Assembly: GCA_018336015.1 (NCBI GenBank)
Contig: JAGXQZ010000050.1
Location: 62,001-126,000 of the forward strand
Length of the DNA: 64,000 nt
Reading direction: 5' to 3'
DNA from: Algoriphagus sp.
Lineage (GTDB): Bacteria; Bacteroidota; Bacteroidia; Cytophagales; Cyclobacteriaceae
Program-made: the position numbers and the translations under genes
Shown here: one piece after another, positions 9,016-17,208 of the stretch
How the letters are laid out: each line of letters starts with the position of its first letter
Numbering within the stretch: the first letter of the stretch is position 1
The notes under the pieces: model-generated
Database searches by the model: none
What the model was told of the DNA's origin: nothing
Seen by the model: only the letters and a program-made list of their open reading frames with translations

Positions 9016-9134
9016 AACCATTTAGAAATTAAGGGTATTAAGAAGAGAGGAAAATGAATAGTGAATCGGAAGGAATGGTGACCTATTCCACATGGAAAAA
9101 GAAACCCTTAATTCTCTCAATTTCCTTAATGGTT
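9016..9134. repeat. Palindromic repeat unit 3
   Basis: Left arm at 9016-9035 is identical to that of unit 2. The interior shares an exact 20-base block (GAATAGTGAATCGGAAGGAA) with unit 2, and the inverted right arm ends CCTTAATGGTT at 9134. It lies 35 bases before the GxxExxY reading frame. Confidence 0.9.
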
Positions 9135-9169
9135 GAAAAATTTTAAATTGAACTATACTTTTTAAGCAT

Positions 9170-9586
9170 ATGAAATACAATACCAAATCATCCGTGACCA
9201 AACTGTCCTATCTGGTAACGGGCTGTGCGATAACGGTTCATTAAGCCCTTGGTCCGGGTCTTTTGGAAAGCGTCTATGAAAAATGTCTTCTTTTTGAATT
9301 AGAAAAGAACGGTTTTAAAGCACTACAACAAGTTCCCATTACAATCAACTATGAGGGAAATTTGATCGACTCTGAATTGAAGTTAGACTTACTTGTAGAA
9401 GATACGATCATAGTTGAGCTCAAAGCTGTTCAGGAACTTCTCCCAGTTCATTCAGCTCAATTGATTAGCTATATGAAACTGCTTAAAAAACCACAGGGCC
9501 TCCTATTCAATTTTTATTCGGATAACCTTACCAAATCAATGAAGCCTTTAATTAATGAGTTTTTCGACAGGTTACCTGTAGAATAG
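9170..9586 (+). pseudogene. GxxExxY protein (PD-(D/E)XK-like), interrupted by a stop codon
   Basis: Translated from ATG at 9170 this is a full-length GxxExxY-family protein of about 138 codons, but codon 25 is TAA (9242-9244). The stop falls between VH and ALGPGLLE, where the family normally has Lys, Arg or Glu, so one base change (for example AAA to TAA) explains it. The rest is intact: GLLESVY gives the name motif, and LDLLVED followed by IIVELKAV is the PD-(D/E)XK-like core. A TTG at 9263 could restart translation and would give 107 residues without the first helix. The function of the family is not established. It lies just after three palindromic repeats. Confidence 0.8.
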
Positions 9587-9655
9587 TTTGTCCTTTAATT
9601 GTGTTCAAAATGTACTTGGTTAGAGTAAATTAGCCATTCTCTAATCCTATTTCTC

Positions 9656-10678
9656 ATGTATTTAAGATTCTCAATTCTCCTTTTCATCATAGCCATCTCT
9701 TGTACTTCACCACAATCCGAAAACAAAGAGGAATCCAAACTTTCCGGTAATCCCATTTTCGAAGGCTGGTATGCCGATCCGGAAGGGATTGTATTTGGAG
9801 ATGAATACTGGATCTATCCGACATTTTCTGCTGCTTTTGAGGATCAGTTGCACTTTGATGCCTTTTCTTCCAAAGACTTGGTAACCTGGGAAAAGCACGA
9901 ACGCATCTTAGATAATTCGGCCATTACTTGGGCCCGTCAGGCGATGTGGGCACCTGCTGCGATCGAAAAAGATGGAAAATATTACCTCTTTTTCGCAGCG
10001 AATGACCCGCTTACTCCGGAGCGACCAGGCTATGATCCCAATAATGACATCAATCATTTTGGCGGAATCGGCGTCGCGGTGGCAGATTCACCTGCCGGAC
10101 CATTCAAAGATTTACTTGGAAAGCCGTTACTATCGGATTTTCACAATGGAGCTCAACCCATCGATCAGTTTGTGTTTAAGGATACCGATGGCACGCACTA
10201 TTTTTTCTATGGAGGTTGGGGGCATTGCAATATCGGAAAGCTGAATTCTGATTTCACAGGATTTGAACCTTGGGAGAATGGGCAGCTTTTTCACGAAATC
10301 ACACCGGAAGGCTATGTGGAGGGGCCATTTATGTTTTTGAGAAATGGTGTGTATTACCTCATGTGGTCGGAAGGCGGCTGGACGAATGACAGCTACAAAG
10401 TCGCCTATGCCATGGCCGAAAAAGCTACCGGGCCCTACCGCCGAATCGGTACTATTCTCGAGGCAGACACTACGATTGCCACCGGTGCAGGACACAATTC
10501 CGTCATCCAAAAACCCGGAACTGACGAGTGGTACATGGTTTACCACCGCCGTCCAATTCCCAATGAAGGCAGAGACCATCGGGTAACCTGTATTGATGTG
10601 ATGGAGTTTAACGAAGACGGAACGATCAAGCCGATCAAGATGACTTTTGATGGAGTGAAGGCGAATCCTTTCAAATAA
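9656..10678 (+). CDS. Glycoside hydrolase family 43-type lipoprotein
   Basis: 340-residue five-bladed beta-propeller glycosidase, predicted lipoprotein (lipobox ending Cys16, AISC). The three GH43 acidic residues fit: Asp41 in WYADPEG (base), Asp170 in PIDQFVF (pKa modulator) and Glu222 in YVEGPFMF (acid). GH43 enzymes release arabinose or xylose from plant or algal polysaccharides. The neighbourhood lacks a SusCD pair or other hydrolases, so this is an isolated gene rather than part of a polysaccharide utilisation locus. Exact substrate unknown. Confidence 0.88.
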   Translation: MYLRFSILLFIIAISCTSPQSENKEESKLSGNPIFEGWYADPEGIVFGDEYWIYPTFSAAFEDQLHFDAFSSKDLVTWEKHERILDNSAITWARQAMWAPAAIEKDGKYYLFFAANDPLTPERPGYDPNNDINHFGGIGVAVADSPAGPFKDLLGKPLLSDFHNGAQPIDQFVFKDTDGTHYFFYGGWGHCNIGKLNSDFTGFEPWENGQLFHEITPEGYVEGPFMFLRNGVYYLMWSEGGWTNDSYKVAYAMAEKATGPYRRIGTILEADTTIATGAGHNSVIQKPGTDEWYMVYHRRPIPNEGRDHRVTCIDVMEFNEDGTIKPIKMTFDGVKANPFK

Positions 10679-10719
10679 GAATCAGGGGAAATCAGACGCC
10701 TAATTATCCTACTCAGAAG

Positions 10720-10751
10720 AAAGTAAAATAAGATTTTCTTTATTTTACTTT
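10720..10751. promoter_or_regulatory. Palindromic operator candidate upstream of fic
   Basis: Perfect 12-base inverted arms, AAAGTAAAATAA and TTATTTTACTTT, around an 8-base spacer (GATTTTCT). A third half-site, AAGTAAAATAA, occurs at 10761-10771. The same palindrome with the same spacer length recurs just after the fic stop codon. Confidence 0.75.
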
Positions 10752-10780
10752 TGTTAATAAAAGTAAAATAAGGATCTTTG
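10751..10780 (+). promoter_or_regulatory. Probable fic promoter with a half-site in the spacer
   Basis: TTG at 10751-10753, a 19-base spacer, then GATCTTTG at 10773-10780, one base off the bacteroidotal TAnnTTTG -7 element. The half-site at 10761-10771 fills the spacer, so a bound regulator would block polymerase. The start codon follows 4 bases later. Confidence 0.55.
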
Positions 10781-10784
10781 GTTT

Positions 10785-11924
10785 ATGATTCGGATCGAAG
10801 ATTTTGTTTCTGGCCGTTATATTCCCGGATACCAGTATCGGTATTTTGTCCCCGAAAAGGTCAATCAGGAGTGGATATGGGCCAGCCCCAAGATCAATCG
10901 GCTTTTGGAGCGAGCTTCCATCAGGTTGGGTGAGTTGAACTCATTTGCACGAATGGTGCCCAATATCGATCTATTCATTCAGCTCCATGTAGCCAAAGAG
11001 GCCGTTATTTCCAGTAAAATCGAAGGCACACAGACACGGATTGACGAAGCTTTGCTACCGATAGAAAGCATTGATCCTGAGCGGCGGGACGATTGGCAGG
11101 AGGTGAATAACTATATCCAAGCGCTTAATTCAGCGATTTCTGAGTTGAATACGCTGCCACTTTCCTCCCGACTCCTTCGCAATACGCATCAGCAGCTTAT
11201 GCAGGGTGTGCGGGGAGAAAACAAGCAACCGGGTTCATTTCGTCAGAGTCAAAACTGGATAGGTGGAAATTCTCTTTCCACAGCGGTATTTGTCCCGCCC
11301 AGCCACGAGTTGGTCCCTGACCTGATGAGTGACTTGGAGCAGTTTCTCCACAACCAAGAAATCTTTGTTCCCAGTCTGATTCGGATTGCCTTAGCGCACT
11401 ATCAATTTGAGACGATCCACCCTTTCCTTGACGGAAATGGTCGGGTAGGACGATTATTGATCACGCTGTATTTGGTCAGTGAGGGAATTTTGGACAAACC
11501 GCTGCTTTATCTTTCCATGTTTTTTGAAAAAAACCGCAGCCTATACTATGATCAGCTTTCCGCTGTCCGAAGTAAAAATGCTCTCGAGCAATGGATTTGC
11601 TATTTCCTGGAAGGGATCGAAGAAACGGCAAGTATCGGTGCTTCGACCTTGTCTTCGGTTCTAGATCTGAAGAAAACCCTTGAAGATCAAATTGAGGAAG
11701 AATTTGGGAGGCGAAGTGTTGTTGGCAAAAAACTCCTACATGGTCTTTTCCAAGAACCAACAATTTCTGTGGAGAAAGCAGCTCAAATGACCGGTTTGAG
11801 CTTTAAAGCTGCCAATGACTTGATGCTTCTTTTCGTAGAAAAAGGAATCCTAAAAGAACAGACAGGACATTCCCGAAATCGTGTTTTTGTCTTTGCAGAC
11901 TATTTGAAAGCCTTTGAGCACTGA
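10785..11924 (+). CDS. Fic family protein (AMPylase) with C-terminal winged helix
   Basis: 379 residues. The Fic motif HPFLDGNGRVGRL (211-223) has His212 and both Arg220 and Arg223, so the core is intact for AMP transfer from ATP. An N-terminal inhibitory helix motif SSKIEGT (76-82), with Glu80, marks a class II, self-inhibited Fic protein. Residues 310-375 look like a winged-helix DNA-binding domain (VEKAAQMTGLSFKAANDLM, then VEKGILKEQ). Palindromes flank the gene on both sides and one half-site sits in its promoter, which suggests autoregulation by the C-terminal domain. No adjacent antitoxin gene is visible. Target unknown. Confidence 0.92.
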   Translation: MIRIEDFVSGRYIPGYQYRYFVPEKVNQEWIWASPKINRLLERASIRLGELNSFARMVPNIDLFIQLHVAKEAVISSKIEGTQTRIDEALLPIESIDPERRDDWQEVNNYIQALNSAISELNTLPLSSRLLRNTHQQLMQGVRGENKQPGSFRQSQNWIGGNSLSTAVFVPPSHELVPDLMSDLEQFLHNQEIFVPSLIRIALAHYQFETIHPFLDGNGRVGRLLITLYLVSEGILDKPLLYLSMFFEKNRSLYYDQLSAVRSKNALEQWICYFLEGIEETASIGASTLSSVLDLKKTLEDQIEEEFGRRSVVGKKLLHGLFQEPTISVEKAAQMTGLSFKAANDLMLLFVEKGILKEQTGHSRNRVFVFADYLKAFEH

Positions 11925-11929
11925 TTGAA

Positions 11930-11963
11930 AAAAGTAAAATAAGATTTCTGTTATTTTACTTTT
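11930..11963. promoter_or_regulatory. Palindrome downstream of fic, matching the upstream one
   Basis: Perfect 13-base arms, AAAAGTAAAATAA and TTATTTTACTTTT, around an 8-base spacer (GATTTCTG), 5 bases after the fic stop codon. The arms match those of the upstream palindrome. It could be a second operator or an element boundary; being almost pure A+T it would be a poor terminator. Confidence 0.75.
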
Positions 11964-12010
11964 GAAGGCGAAGATAAAATAGGGGCGGGGTAAAATTTCC
12001 ATTAAAGATA

Positions 12011-12038
12011 AAAACGCCTCTGAGACTTCCCAGAGGCG
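12011..12038 (-). terminator. Intrinsic terminator after the M28 peptidase
   Basis: Arms CGCCTCTG and CAGAGGCG with an 8-base loop. The minus-strand side is followed by TTTTTATCTTT. It serves the minus-strand peptidase gene ending at 12079 and may also stop fic read-through. Confidence 0.8.
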
Positions 12039-12078
12039 CATTCTATTGTAGGAGAATAGGAGTTTCTTGACTCTCAAA

Positions 12079-13320
12079 TCAAAACCTTACTACCGCTTCC
12101 ACTTTCTGACCGCCTCTTTCGATTACCACTTTGGTAGAGTCTCCTTTTTGGAAAGCACTCAAGGCGCGCATGTAGCTCATCATATCATAGACCGTTGAGT
12201 CGCCGAGCTGAACGACCACGTCACCTTTTTGAAGTCCTGCAGCTTTGGCAGGTTTGCCTTCGGATACCCCGTCCACCCGCATGCCTTTTCCATCGAACAT
12301 ATAGTCAGGCACAACACCCATCGACACAGTGAAACGAGGAGAATCGCTGGAGTCTTTGGTTTTGGTAAAGGCAAGTTTGGGTTCTGCATCCAATGAAGTG
12401 ACTACTCTAGAAATGTATCGGACGACTTTCACTAACCCTTCATAGTTGATTTTGTCCGAGTCGTCGCTTGGCTTGTGATAGTCTTCATGCTGACCGGTGA
12501 AAAAGTGTAATACCGGCAAATCTTGCAGGTAAAATGAGGTGTGATCAGAAGGTCCCACACCCGATTCAGAAGTCACAAGTTTTAGGCTATCAGCGTTTAT
12601 TTGGTCAAATACAGGGACAAAGCTCGGGCTGGTTCCTACCCCATTGATCGCCAAAGATTTTTCCTCATTCAGCCTTCCTACCATGTCCATATTGATCATG
12701 TAATTGACTGTTTTGAGATCGATGGTTGGGTTTTTGACAAAATAATTAGAGCCCCAAAGGCCATTTTCTTCCCCCGAAAAAGCAATGAAGAGGACGTTAT
12801 TTTTCAACTCTTCGTGTTTCAGAATTTCTGCCAAAGCTAACAGCGCAGCAGTTCCGGAAGCATTGTCATCGGCGCCGTTGTGGATGGCCGAATCTCCACG
12901 ATGAAGAGAGCCAGAGCCGCCCATTCCCAAGTGATCAAAGTGTGCTCCGATCACGATGGTTTTATCCGCTTTTTTATCCAAAAAGGCGACCACATTCCGC
13001 CCTGTAATTCCTTCTCCATCTGTGCCGATTACAGCCTCTTCATGGGGATTGGATGGTTTGGATACAGTAAAGGATTGGAAAAACCCTTCTGTTCCTTTAG
13101 GCTGTAGACCGAGTTTTTCAAATTCTTTGGCCAGGTACTCAGCGGCTTTTTGCTCTCCTTCTGTGCCAATAGCCCTTCCTCCCAAATCATCTGCGGCAAG
13201 GAAAACGACATCTTCCTGTAAGGTGGTCAAGAGCTTTTCGTCTGTTGGCGGTCCATCACAAGAGGTTATAAACAGTAAGGAAGCTATGATGTAACTGGAT
13301 TTGAAAAGAAAATGCTTCAT
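12079..13320 (-). CDS. M28 family zinc aminopeptidase with PDZ domain, lipoprotein
   Basis: 413 residues from ATG at 13320, chosen because it starts the lipoprotein signal (lipobox FITSC, Cys21); an upstream in-frame ATG at 13446 would bury the signal. The peptidase domain has its co-catalytic zinc ligands in order: His128 (GAHFDH), Asp151 (NGADDN), the Glu pair at 184-185 (FSGEENG), Asp212 (MINMDMVG) and His282. A PDZ domain follows (about 335-413, with AAGLQKGDVVVQLGD). This architecture is common among bacteroidotal secreted aminopeptidases. It is divergent from the PD40 lipoprotein gene; the 74 bases between hold its promoter. Confidence 0.92.
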   Translation of the reverse strand: MKHFLFKSSYIIASLLFITSCDGPPTDEKLLTTLQEDVVFLAADDLGGRAIGTEGEQKAAEYLAKEFEKLGLQPKGTEGFFQSFTVSKPSNPHEEAVIGTDGEGITGRNVVAFLDKKADKTIVIGAHFDHLGMGGSGSLHRGDSAIHNGADDNASGTAALLALAEILKHEELKNNVLFIAFSGEENGLWGSNYFVKNPTIDLKTVNYMINMDMVGRLNEEKSLAINGVGTSPSFVPVFDQINADSLKLVTSESGVGPSDHTSFYLQDLPVLHFFTGQHEDYHKPSDDSDKINYEGLVKVVRYISRVVTSLDAEPKLAFTKTKDSSDSPRFTVSMGVVPDYMFDGKGMRVDGVSEGKPAKAAGLQKGDVVVQLGDSTVYDMMSYMRALSAFQKGDSTKVVIERGGQKVEAVVRF

Positions 13321-13339
13321 GAGTTTTGTCGATTTAGTC

Positions 13340-13347
13340 CAAAGATA
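13340..13347 (-). promoter_or_regulatory. -7 element for the M28 peptidase gene
   Basis: TATCTTTG on the minus strand matches TAnnTTTG exactly, with TTG 21 bases upstream (CAA at 13369-13371 on the plus strand). It lies 19 bases before the start codon. Confidence 0.65.
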
Positions 13348-13394
13348 ATAATTGGTATCTTGGGCCTGCAATTCTTTTATTATCAAGCCTAAAA

Positions 13395-14498
13395 ATGAAG
13401 AAACTCCTTTATTCGCTAGCTCTCCTGACTGTAGCCTGTGCCCCAAAAACAGAAACAGCTACGGAACCTGATGTCAGATCTGCCACAGATTCGCTTCTCC
13501 TTCATCCTGAAGAGATGAAATACCTCAAAAACATCAAGCAGCTCACGTTTGGGGGAAATAACGCCGAAGCCTATTGGTCCTTCAACGACTCTTTGCTGGT
13601 CTTTCAATCAGACTTTGCCGGATGGGACAATTCCTGTGATCAGATGTTTTATCTGAATTGGAGAGAAGATGACCTTTCAACTAATAAGCCAAAGCGACTC
13701 AGCACAGGATTGGGAAGGACTACCTGTTCCTATTTTCTACCTGGAGATCAAACCATCGTCTACGCTTCCACGCACTTGGTAGACCCAGCTTGTCCTCCTG
13801 TTCCCGAGCGAAGGTCGGATGGCAAATACGTGTGGCCAATCTATGACAGCTTTGACATTTTCACAGCCGACTTAAATGGAACTATACTTTCTCAGTTGAC
13901 CAAGGAACCTGGTTACGATGCCGAGGCAACTGTTTCACCAAAGGGTGACCGGATCGTTTTCACTTCGATGAGAACAGGAGATTTGGAGCTTTTCACCATG
14001 AATATCGATGGTACAGATGTGAAGCAAATCACTTCAGATTTGGGCTATGACGGAGGGGCATTTTTCTCCCCTGACGGAAGCAAGCTTGTCTGGAGGGCAT
14101 CACGTCCTCAGACTGAGGAAGAGATCAAAGAATACAAAGACTTACTTAAAGAGGGTTTGGTCAAGCCGACAGAGATGGAGCTATACGTGGCCAATGCGGA
14201 CGGCACAGACATTCGAAAAATCACCAGCCTTGGCAAAGCCAACTGGGCACCCTTTTTCCATCCTTCTGGCAACAAGCTGATTTTCGCATCCAATCACCAG
14301 ACTGAGCGAGGATTTCCTTTCAACCTGTTTATGATTAATCTGGACGGCACCGGCCTCACTCGAATCACCCACGATGGGACATTCGATGCATTTCCTGTTT
14401 TCTCCAATGATGGCAAATACTTGGTTTTCGCCTCCAACAGAAACAATGGCGGTACCCGGGACACTAACTTGTTTGTGGCCGAGTGGATTGGAGATTAA
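13395..14498 (+). CDS. PD40/TolB-like beta-propeller lipoprotein
   Basis: 367 residues with a lipobox (TVACA, Cys at about 15). At least four propeller blades of the WD40-like PD40 type are visible, each with a core such as AEATVSPKGDRIVFTS, GAFFSPDGSKLVWRA, APFFHPSGNKLIFAS or AFPVFSNDGKYLVFA. Such proteins are often annotated as Tol biopolymer transport components, but a real TolB also has an N-terminal domain that is absent here. No catalytic motif is seen. It is divergent from the M28 peptidase and ends in a strong terminator. Likely a periplasmic or surface binding protein. Confidence 0.85.
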   Translation: MKKLLYSLALLTVACAPKTETATEPDVRSATDSLLLHPEEMKYLKNIKQLTFGGNNAEAYWSFNDSLLVFQSDFAGWDNSCDQMFYLNWREDDLSTNKPKRLSTGLGRTTCSYFLPGDQTIVYASTHLVDPACPPVPERRSDGKYVWPIYDSFDIFTADLNGTILSQLTKEPGYDAEATVSPKGDRIVFTSMRTGDLELFTMNIDGTDVKQITSDLGYDGGAFFSPDGSKLVWRASRPQTEEEIKEYKDLLKEGLVKPTEMELYVANADGTDIRKITSLGKANWAPFFHPSGNKLIFASNHQTERGFPFNLFMINLDGTGLTRITHDGTFDAFPVFSNDGKYLVFASNRNNGGTRDTNLFVAEWIGD

Positions 14499-14516
14499 CC
14501 TTTAATGAGCCAAAGC

Positions 14517-14543
14517 AAAAACCACCTTTCGGGGTGGTTTTTT
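14517..14543. terminator. Bidirectional terminator between the PD40 and photolyase genes
   Basis: Hairpin with CCACC and GGTGG arms, an A run before it and a T6 run after it, between two convergent genes. Both strands have a U-rich tail. Confidence 0.85.
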
Positions 14544-14547
14544 GCAT

Positions 14548-16077
14548 TTAGAGGGCTTCTAGATTTTTCAGGTAATTTTCCGCCTGATCCATCACTTCTT
14601 GTGGATTGCTCATTTTGTCCCAAGTACGGTACATCATACCGATGCGAGGATTTTTCTCCAGCTTTTCGCGGTTTCGGGCATAAAAATGCCAATATAGGCT
14701 ATTGAATGGACAGGATCCCTGACCGGTTTTCTTAGCCGAGTCATAGGCGCAATGATCGCAATAGTTGCCTTGTTTTTTAATGTAGTTGGCTGAGGAGACG
14801 TAAGGTTTGGTACCCACAATCCCGCCATCGGCAAATTGGCTCATGCCGCGGGTATTGGTGATTTCTACCCATTCAATGGCATCGATGTAGATACCGAGGT
14901 ACCATTTATCCACTTCATCGGGATGTATTCCAGCTAACAGTGCAAAATTTCCCGTCACCATCAAGCGCTGAATGTGATGGGCATAGGCTAGGTCCAAGGA
15001 TTGTCCGATGGATTCTTTCAGGCAGTTCATCTTGGTATTTCCTGTCCAAAACCAATCCGGCAGCTTCCGCTCGTGACCAAAGAAATTGAGCTCAGCAAAC
15101 TCAGGCATCTTGGCCCAATAAATCCCGCGCATGTATTCCCTCCAGCCGATAATCTGTCGGATAAAACCCTCCACTTGAGCAATCGAAACCTGGTCCTGAT
15201 GAACATACCAATGTTTTTCAACTGATTGGACCACCTCTAGTGGAGAAATCATTTTTGTATTGAGGGAGAAGCTCAATCGGGAATGGAAAAGGTAAGGATC
15301 CCAAGTAGTGAGTGCATCTTGGTAGGCCCCGAAATTGGGAAGTAATTGCTCGCAGAAATGCTCCAAAATCTCCAAACTTTCCTCTCTCGACACGGGCCAC
15401 GAGAATTGCTCCGGATCGATAGTTCCGATGGTTTTTACTCCAGTCTTTTCGATCGTCTCAGCAATTTCTCGAACGTTTTTGGGATGAAGCAAGGGCTTTC
15501 TCAGTAGTTTCTTGTCTCTAAGCGCCTGTCTGTTATCGTGGTCATAGTTCCACTGTCCGGTTAGTGGCTCTTTTCCATCCATCAGGATGTCGTACTTCCT
15601 GCGCATTTCCCGATAAAATGTCTCCATGAGGTAGGTTTTTTTTCCTTTGAAAAAATCCTTCAAAAATTCTCTGGAAGTCAAAAAATGCTCGGTGTCAACA
15701 GCTGATGATGGAATAGGTAGACCTCCACAGACTTCTTTCAGAATCTGATCCAATCGATATTCGTCAGGCAATTGATATTCAAATCGAGTGAATCCTTCCT
15801 TTTGGATCAGGTGTCCAAGTTGATCTTTGAGGTTTTGTCGATTTTCAGGATGATCTAGGGAAAAATAAAGAATTTGATGGCCCTTTTCCCGCAAGGTCTG
15901 GGCGAAATTGCGCATGGCCAAGAAAAAGCCGACTACTTTTTGGATATGATGCGGGACATAGTCTGTTTCCTGACGCATCTCCATCATCAAATAAGTCGCG
16001 GAATCGTCAGTTTTTTCAAACCATGAATGAGATAGATTCAGCTGATCTCCAAGAATCAAACGTAAAGTTTTGGGCAT
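14548..16077 (-). CDS. Fe-S bacterial cryptochrome/(6-4) photolyase (PhrB type)
   Basis: 509-residue flavoprotein that probably repairs UV (6-4) photoproducts in light. It matches the FeS-BCP group: an N-terminal Rossmann-like antenna domain (1-130) and a helical FAD domain (about 230-500). The four cluster cysteines fit the group's pattern: Cys352, Cys440, Cys443 and Cys456 (NYCDHC, then GSCPFN), with spacing identical to Agrobacterium PhrB as I recall it. The FAD-site region holds GWREYMRG and the helix with AYAHHIQRLM. The gene stands alone between two terminators. Confidence 0.92.
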   Translation of the reverse strand: MPKTLRLILGDQLNLSHSWFEKTDDSATYLMMEMRQETDYVPHHIQKVVGFFLAMRNFAQTLREKGHQILYFSLDHPENRQNLKDQLGHLIQKEGFTRFEYQLPDEYRLDQILKEVCGGLPIPSSAVDTEHFLTSREFLKDFFKGKKTYLMETFYREMRRKYDILMDGKEPLTGQWNYDHDNRQALRDKKLLRKPLLHPKNVREIAETIEKTGVKTIGTIDPEQFSWPVSREESLEILEHFCEQLLPNFGAYQDALTTWDPYLFHSRLSFSLNTKMISPLEVVQSVEKHWYVHQDQVSIAQVEGFIRQIIGWREYMRGIYWAKMPEFAELNFFGHERKLPDWFWTGNTKMNCLKESIGQSLDLAYAHHIQRLMVTGNFALLAGIHPDEVDKWYLGIYIDAIEWVEITNTRGMSQFADGGIVGTKPYVSSANYIKKQGNYCDHCAYDSAKKTGQGSCPFNSLYWHFYARNREKLEKNPRIGMMYRTWDKMSNPQEVMDQAENYLKNLEAL

Positions 16078-16106
16078 AAAAAAAGGACTTTACCGAAGTA
16101 AAGCCC
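16076..16106 (-). terminator. Terminator after the second PorP/SprF-like gene
   Basis: On the minus strand GGCTTTAC-TTCG-GTAAAGTCC forms a tetraloop hairpin followed by TTTTTTT. It overlaps the first codon of the photolyase gene. Confidence 0.85.
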
Positions 16107-16131
16107 TATTTGGGGGTGATTGTTTAGCGTC

Positions 16132-17208
16132 TTAGTATTTGAAGCAAGGCATGGAAGACTTTCTGCCTGCACCTTGCTGAGAACCTGCAAGGAAGGAATA
16201 TCTGATGGAGATCTCGTGGGCACCGGCGCTGTTGGCATTACCGAGGTTGGAGACGTTGTAGTCGTAGCTATATCCAACATCCAGACCGTTTCCTAAGGAG
16301 ATTCCAACCAAACCGATCAAAGATTCATGTTGGACGTTTTCGCTGCCTACTACTGGAATACCTCTGTACCAGAGACCGATCACTAGGGGTTGGATGATTA
16401 GCTGAGCTCCAAGGTCAAGTTGTTGGAATGGCTCCTGATTCTTGTAGTTGAAGGCAAGTACCAGTTCTTTGGATCCCACTTTGTTGTTCATGAAGTTTCT
16501 GGAGTAACCGTTTGAAAGGTCGAATTTCACACCACCGTGAGCAGAGACTTTCAAAGGAAGCTGGCTCATCTGACCGTCCAAGAAAGAGATGTTGGGTTGG
16601 CTCAAGTGGTGAGCAGAAAGTCCGAACCAAACTGATTCGTTGTTGAAAAGAAGACCAGCAGAGTAGTCTACAAATTGATGTCTGAAATCAGCCCCAAGTT
16701 TTTCACCTGAGAAATCAGAGATGCTACCGCTCATGTCGTCGATTTGGCTACCGAAAACCAAGTTGCCAAAGTAAGCGTCACGGTCGATGTAGGAAACTTG
16801 TCCACCCACTCTAAGGAAAGATCTGAAACCAAGACGAGCTCGGTATGAGTAAGCTGCTCCGATTTCGGAGATACTAAGGTTAGCTTGGCTTTGCTGAGAT
16901 CTGTTAACGATCAAGCCTACACCAGAATTGATATTGAAAAGGTAAGAATCGAAACTAGCAGAGTAAGAGTTGATGGATTGGTCTAGACCAGGCCACTGGT
17001 TTCTGTAGTTGACACCCATTCTGCTCATTTCAGAACTTCCTGCAAAAGCAGGGTTCAAGTAGATTGGATTAGCGTAGAACTGTGAGTACTGAATATCCTG
17101 AGCTAAGGCGGCGTTGAAAGATGAAAGAACAACCCCTGCCAAAGCAAGAGCCTTGCTCACTCTTGCGAGGGCTTTGAGGCTTTTTCCGATGGCGTTAAGT
17201 GAGTTCAT
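16132..17208 (-). CDS. PorP/SprF family type IX secretion outer-membrane protein (copy B)
   Basis: 358 residues with a long, basic signal peptide (about 1-36, ending ALAQ), then the family hallmarks DIQYSQFYANPIYLNPA and VNYRNQWPGLD. The remainder is a beta-barrel-like alternation to the C-terminus. PorP/SprF proteins sit in the outer membrane and are needed to secrete or anchor particular T9SS cargo, often SprB-like adhesins with type B C-terminal domains. It lies downstream of the SprB-like gene on the same strand, 630 bases away, with its own long leader region and terminator. It is a clear paralogue of the protein at 21627-22667. Confidence 0.92.
   Translation of the reverse strand: MNSLNAIGKSLKALARVSKALALAGVVLSSFNAALAQDIQYSQFYANPIYLNPAFAGSSEMSRMGVNYRNQWPGLDQSINSYSASFDSYLFNINSGVGLIVNRSQQSQANLSISEIGAAYSYRARLGFRSFLRVGGQVSYIDRDAYFGNLVFGSQIDDMSGSISDFSGEKLGADFRHQFVDYSAGLLFNNESVWFGLSAHHLSQPNISFLDGQMSQLPLKVSAHGGVKFDLSNGYSRNFMNNKVGSKELVLAFNYKNQEPFQQLDLGAQLIIQPLVIGLWYRGIPVVGSENVQHESLIGLVGISLGNGLDVGYSYDYNVSNLGNANSAGAHEISIRYSFLAGSQQGAGRKSSMPCFKY

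Noticed and set aside
8725..9134. CRISPR array
   Set aside because: The repeats are about 145 bases apart, internally palindromic and have similar interiors rather than unique spacers; no cas genes are present.
9656..10678. Polysaccharide utilisation locus around the GH43 gene
   Set aside because: No SusC/SusD pair, regulator or second glycosidase lies next to it; the nearest TonB receptor is divergent, beyond the repeat cluster and lacks a SusD partner.
10785..11924. Fic-Phd/Doc style toxin-antitoxin pair
   Set aside because: No small antitoxin frame precedes or follows the gene; the inhibitory motif is built into the same protein (class II).
13321..13446. Longer M28 peptidase from the in-frame ATG at 13446
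   Set aside because: It would put 42 residues ahead of a good lipoprotein signal, overlap the divergent PD40 gene and pass through the -7 element at 13340.
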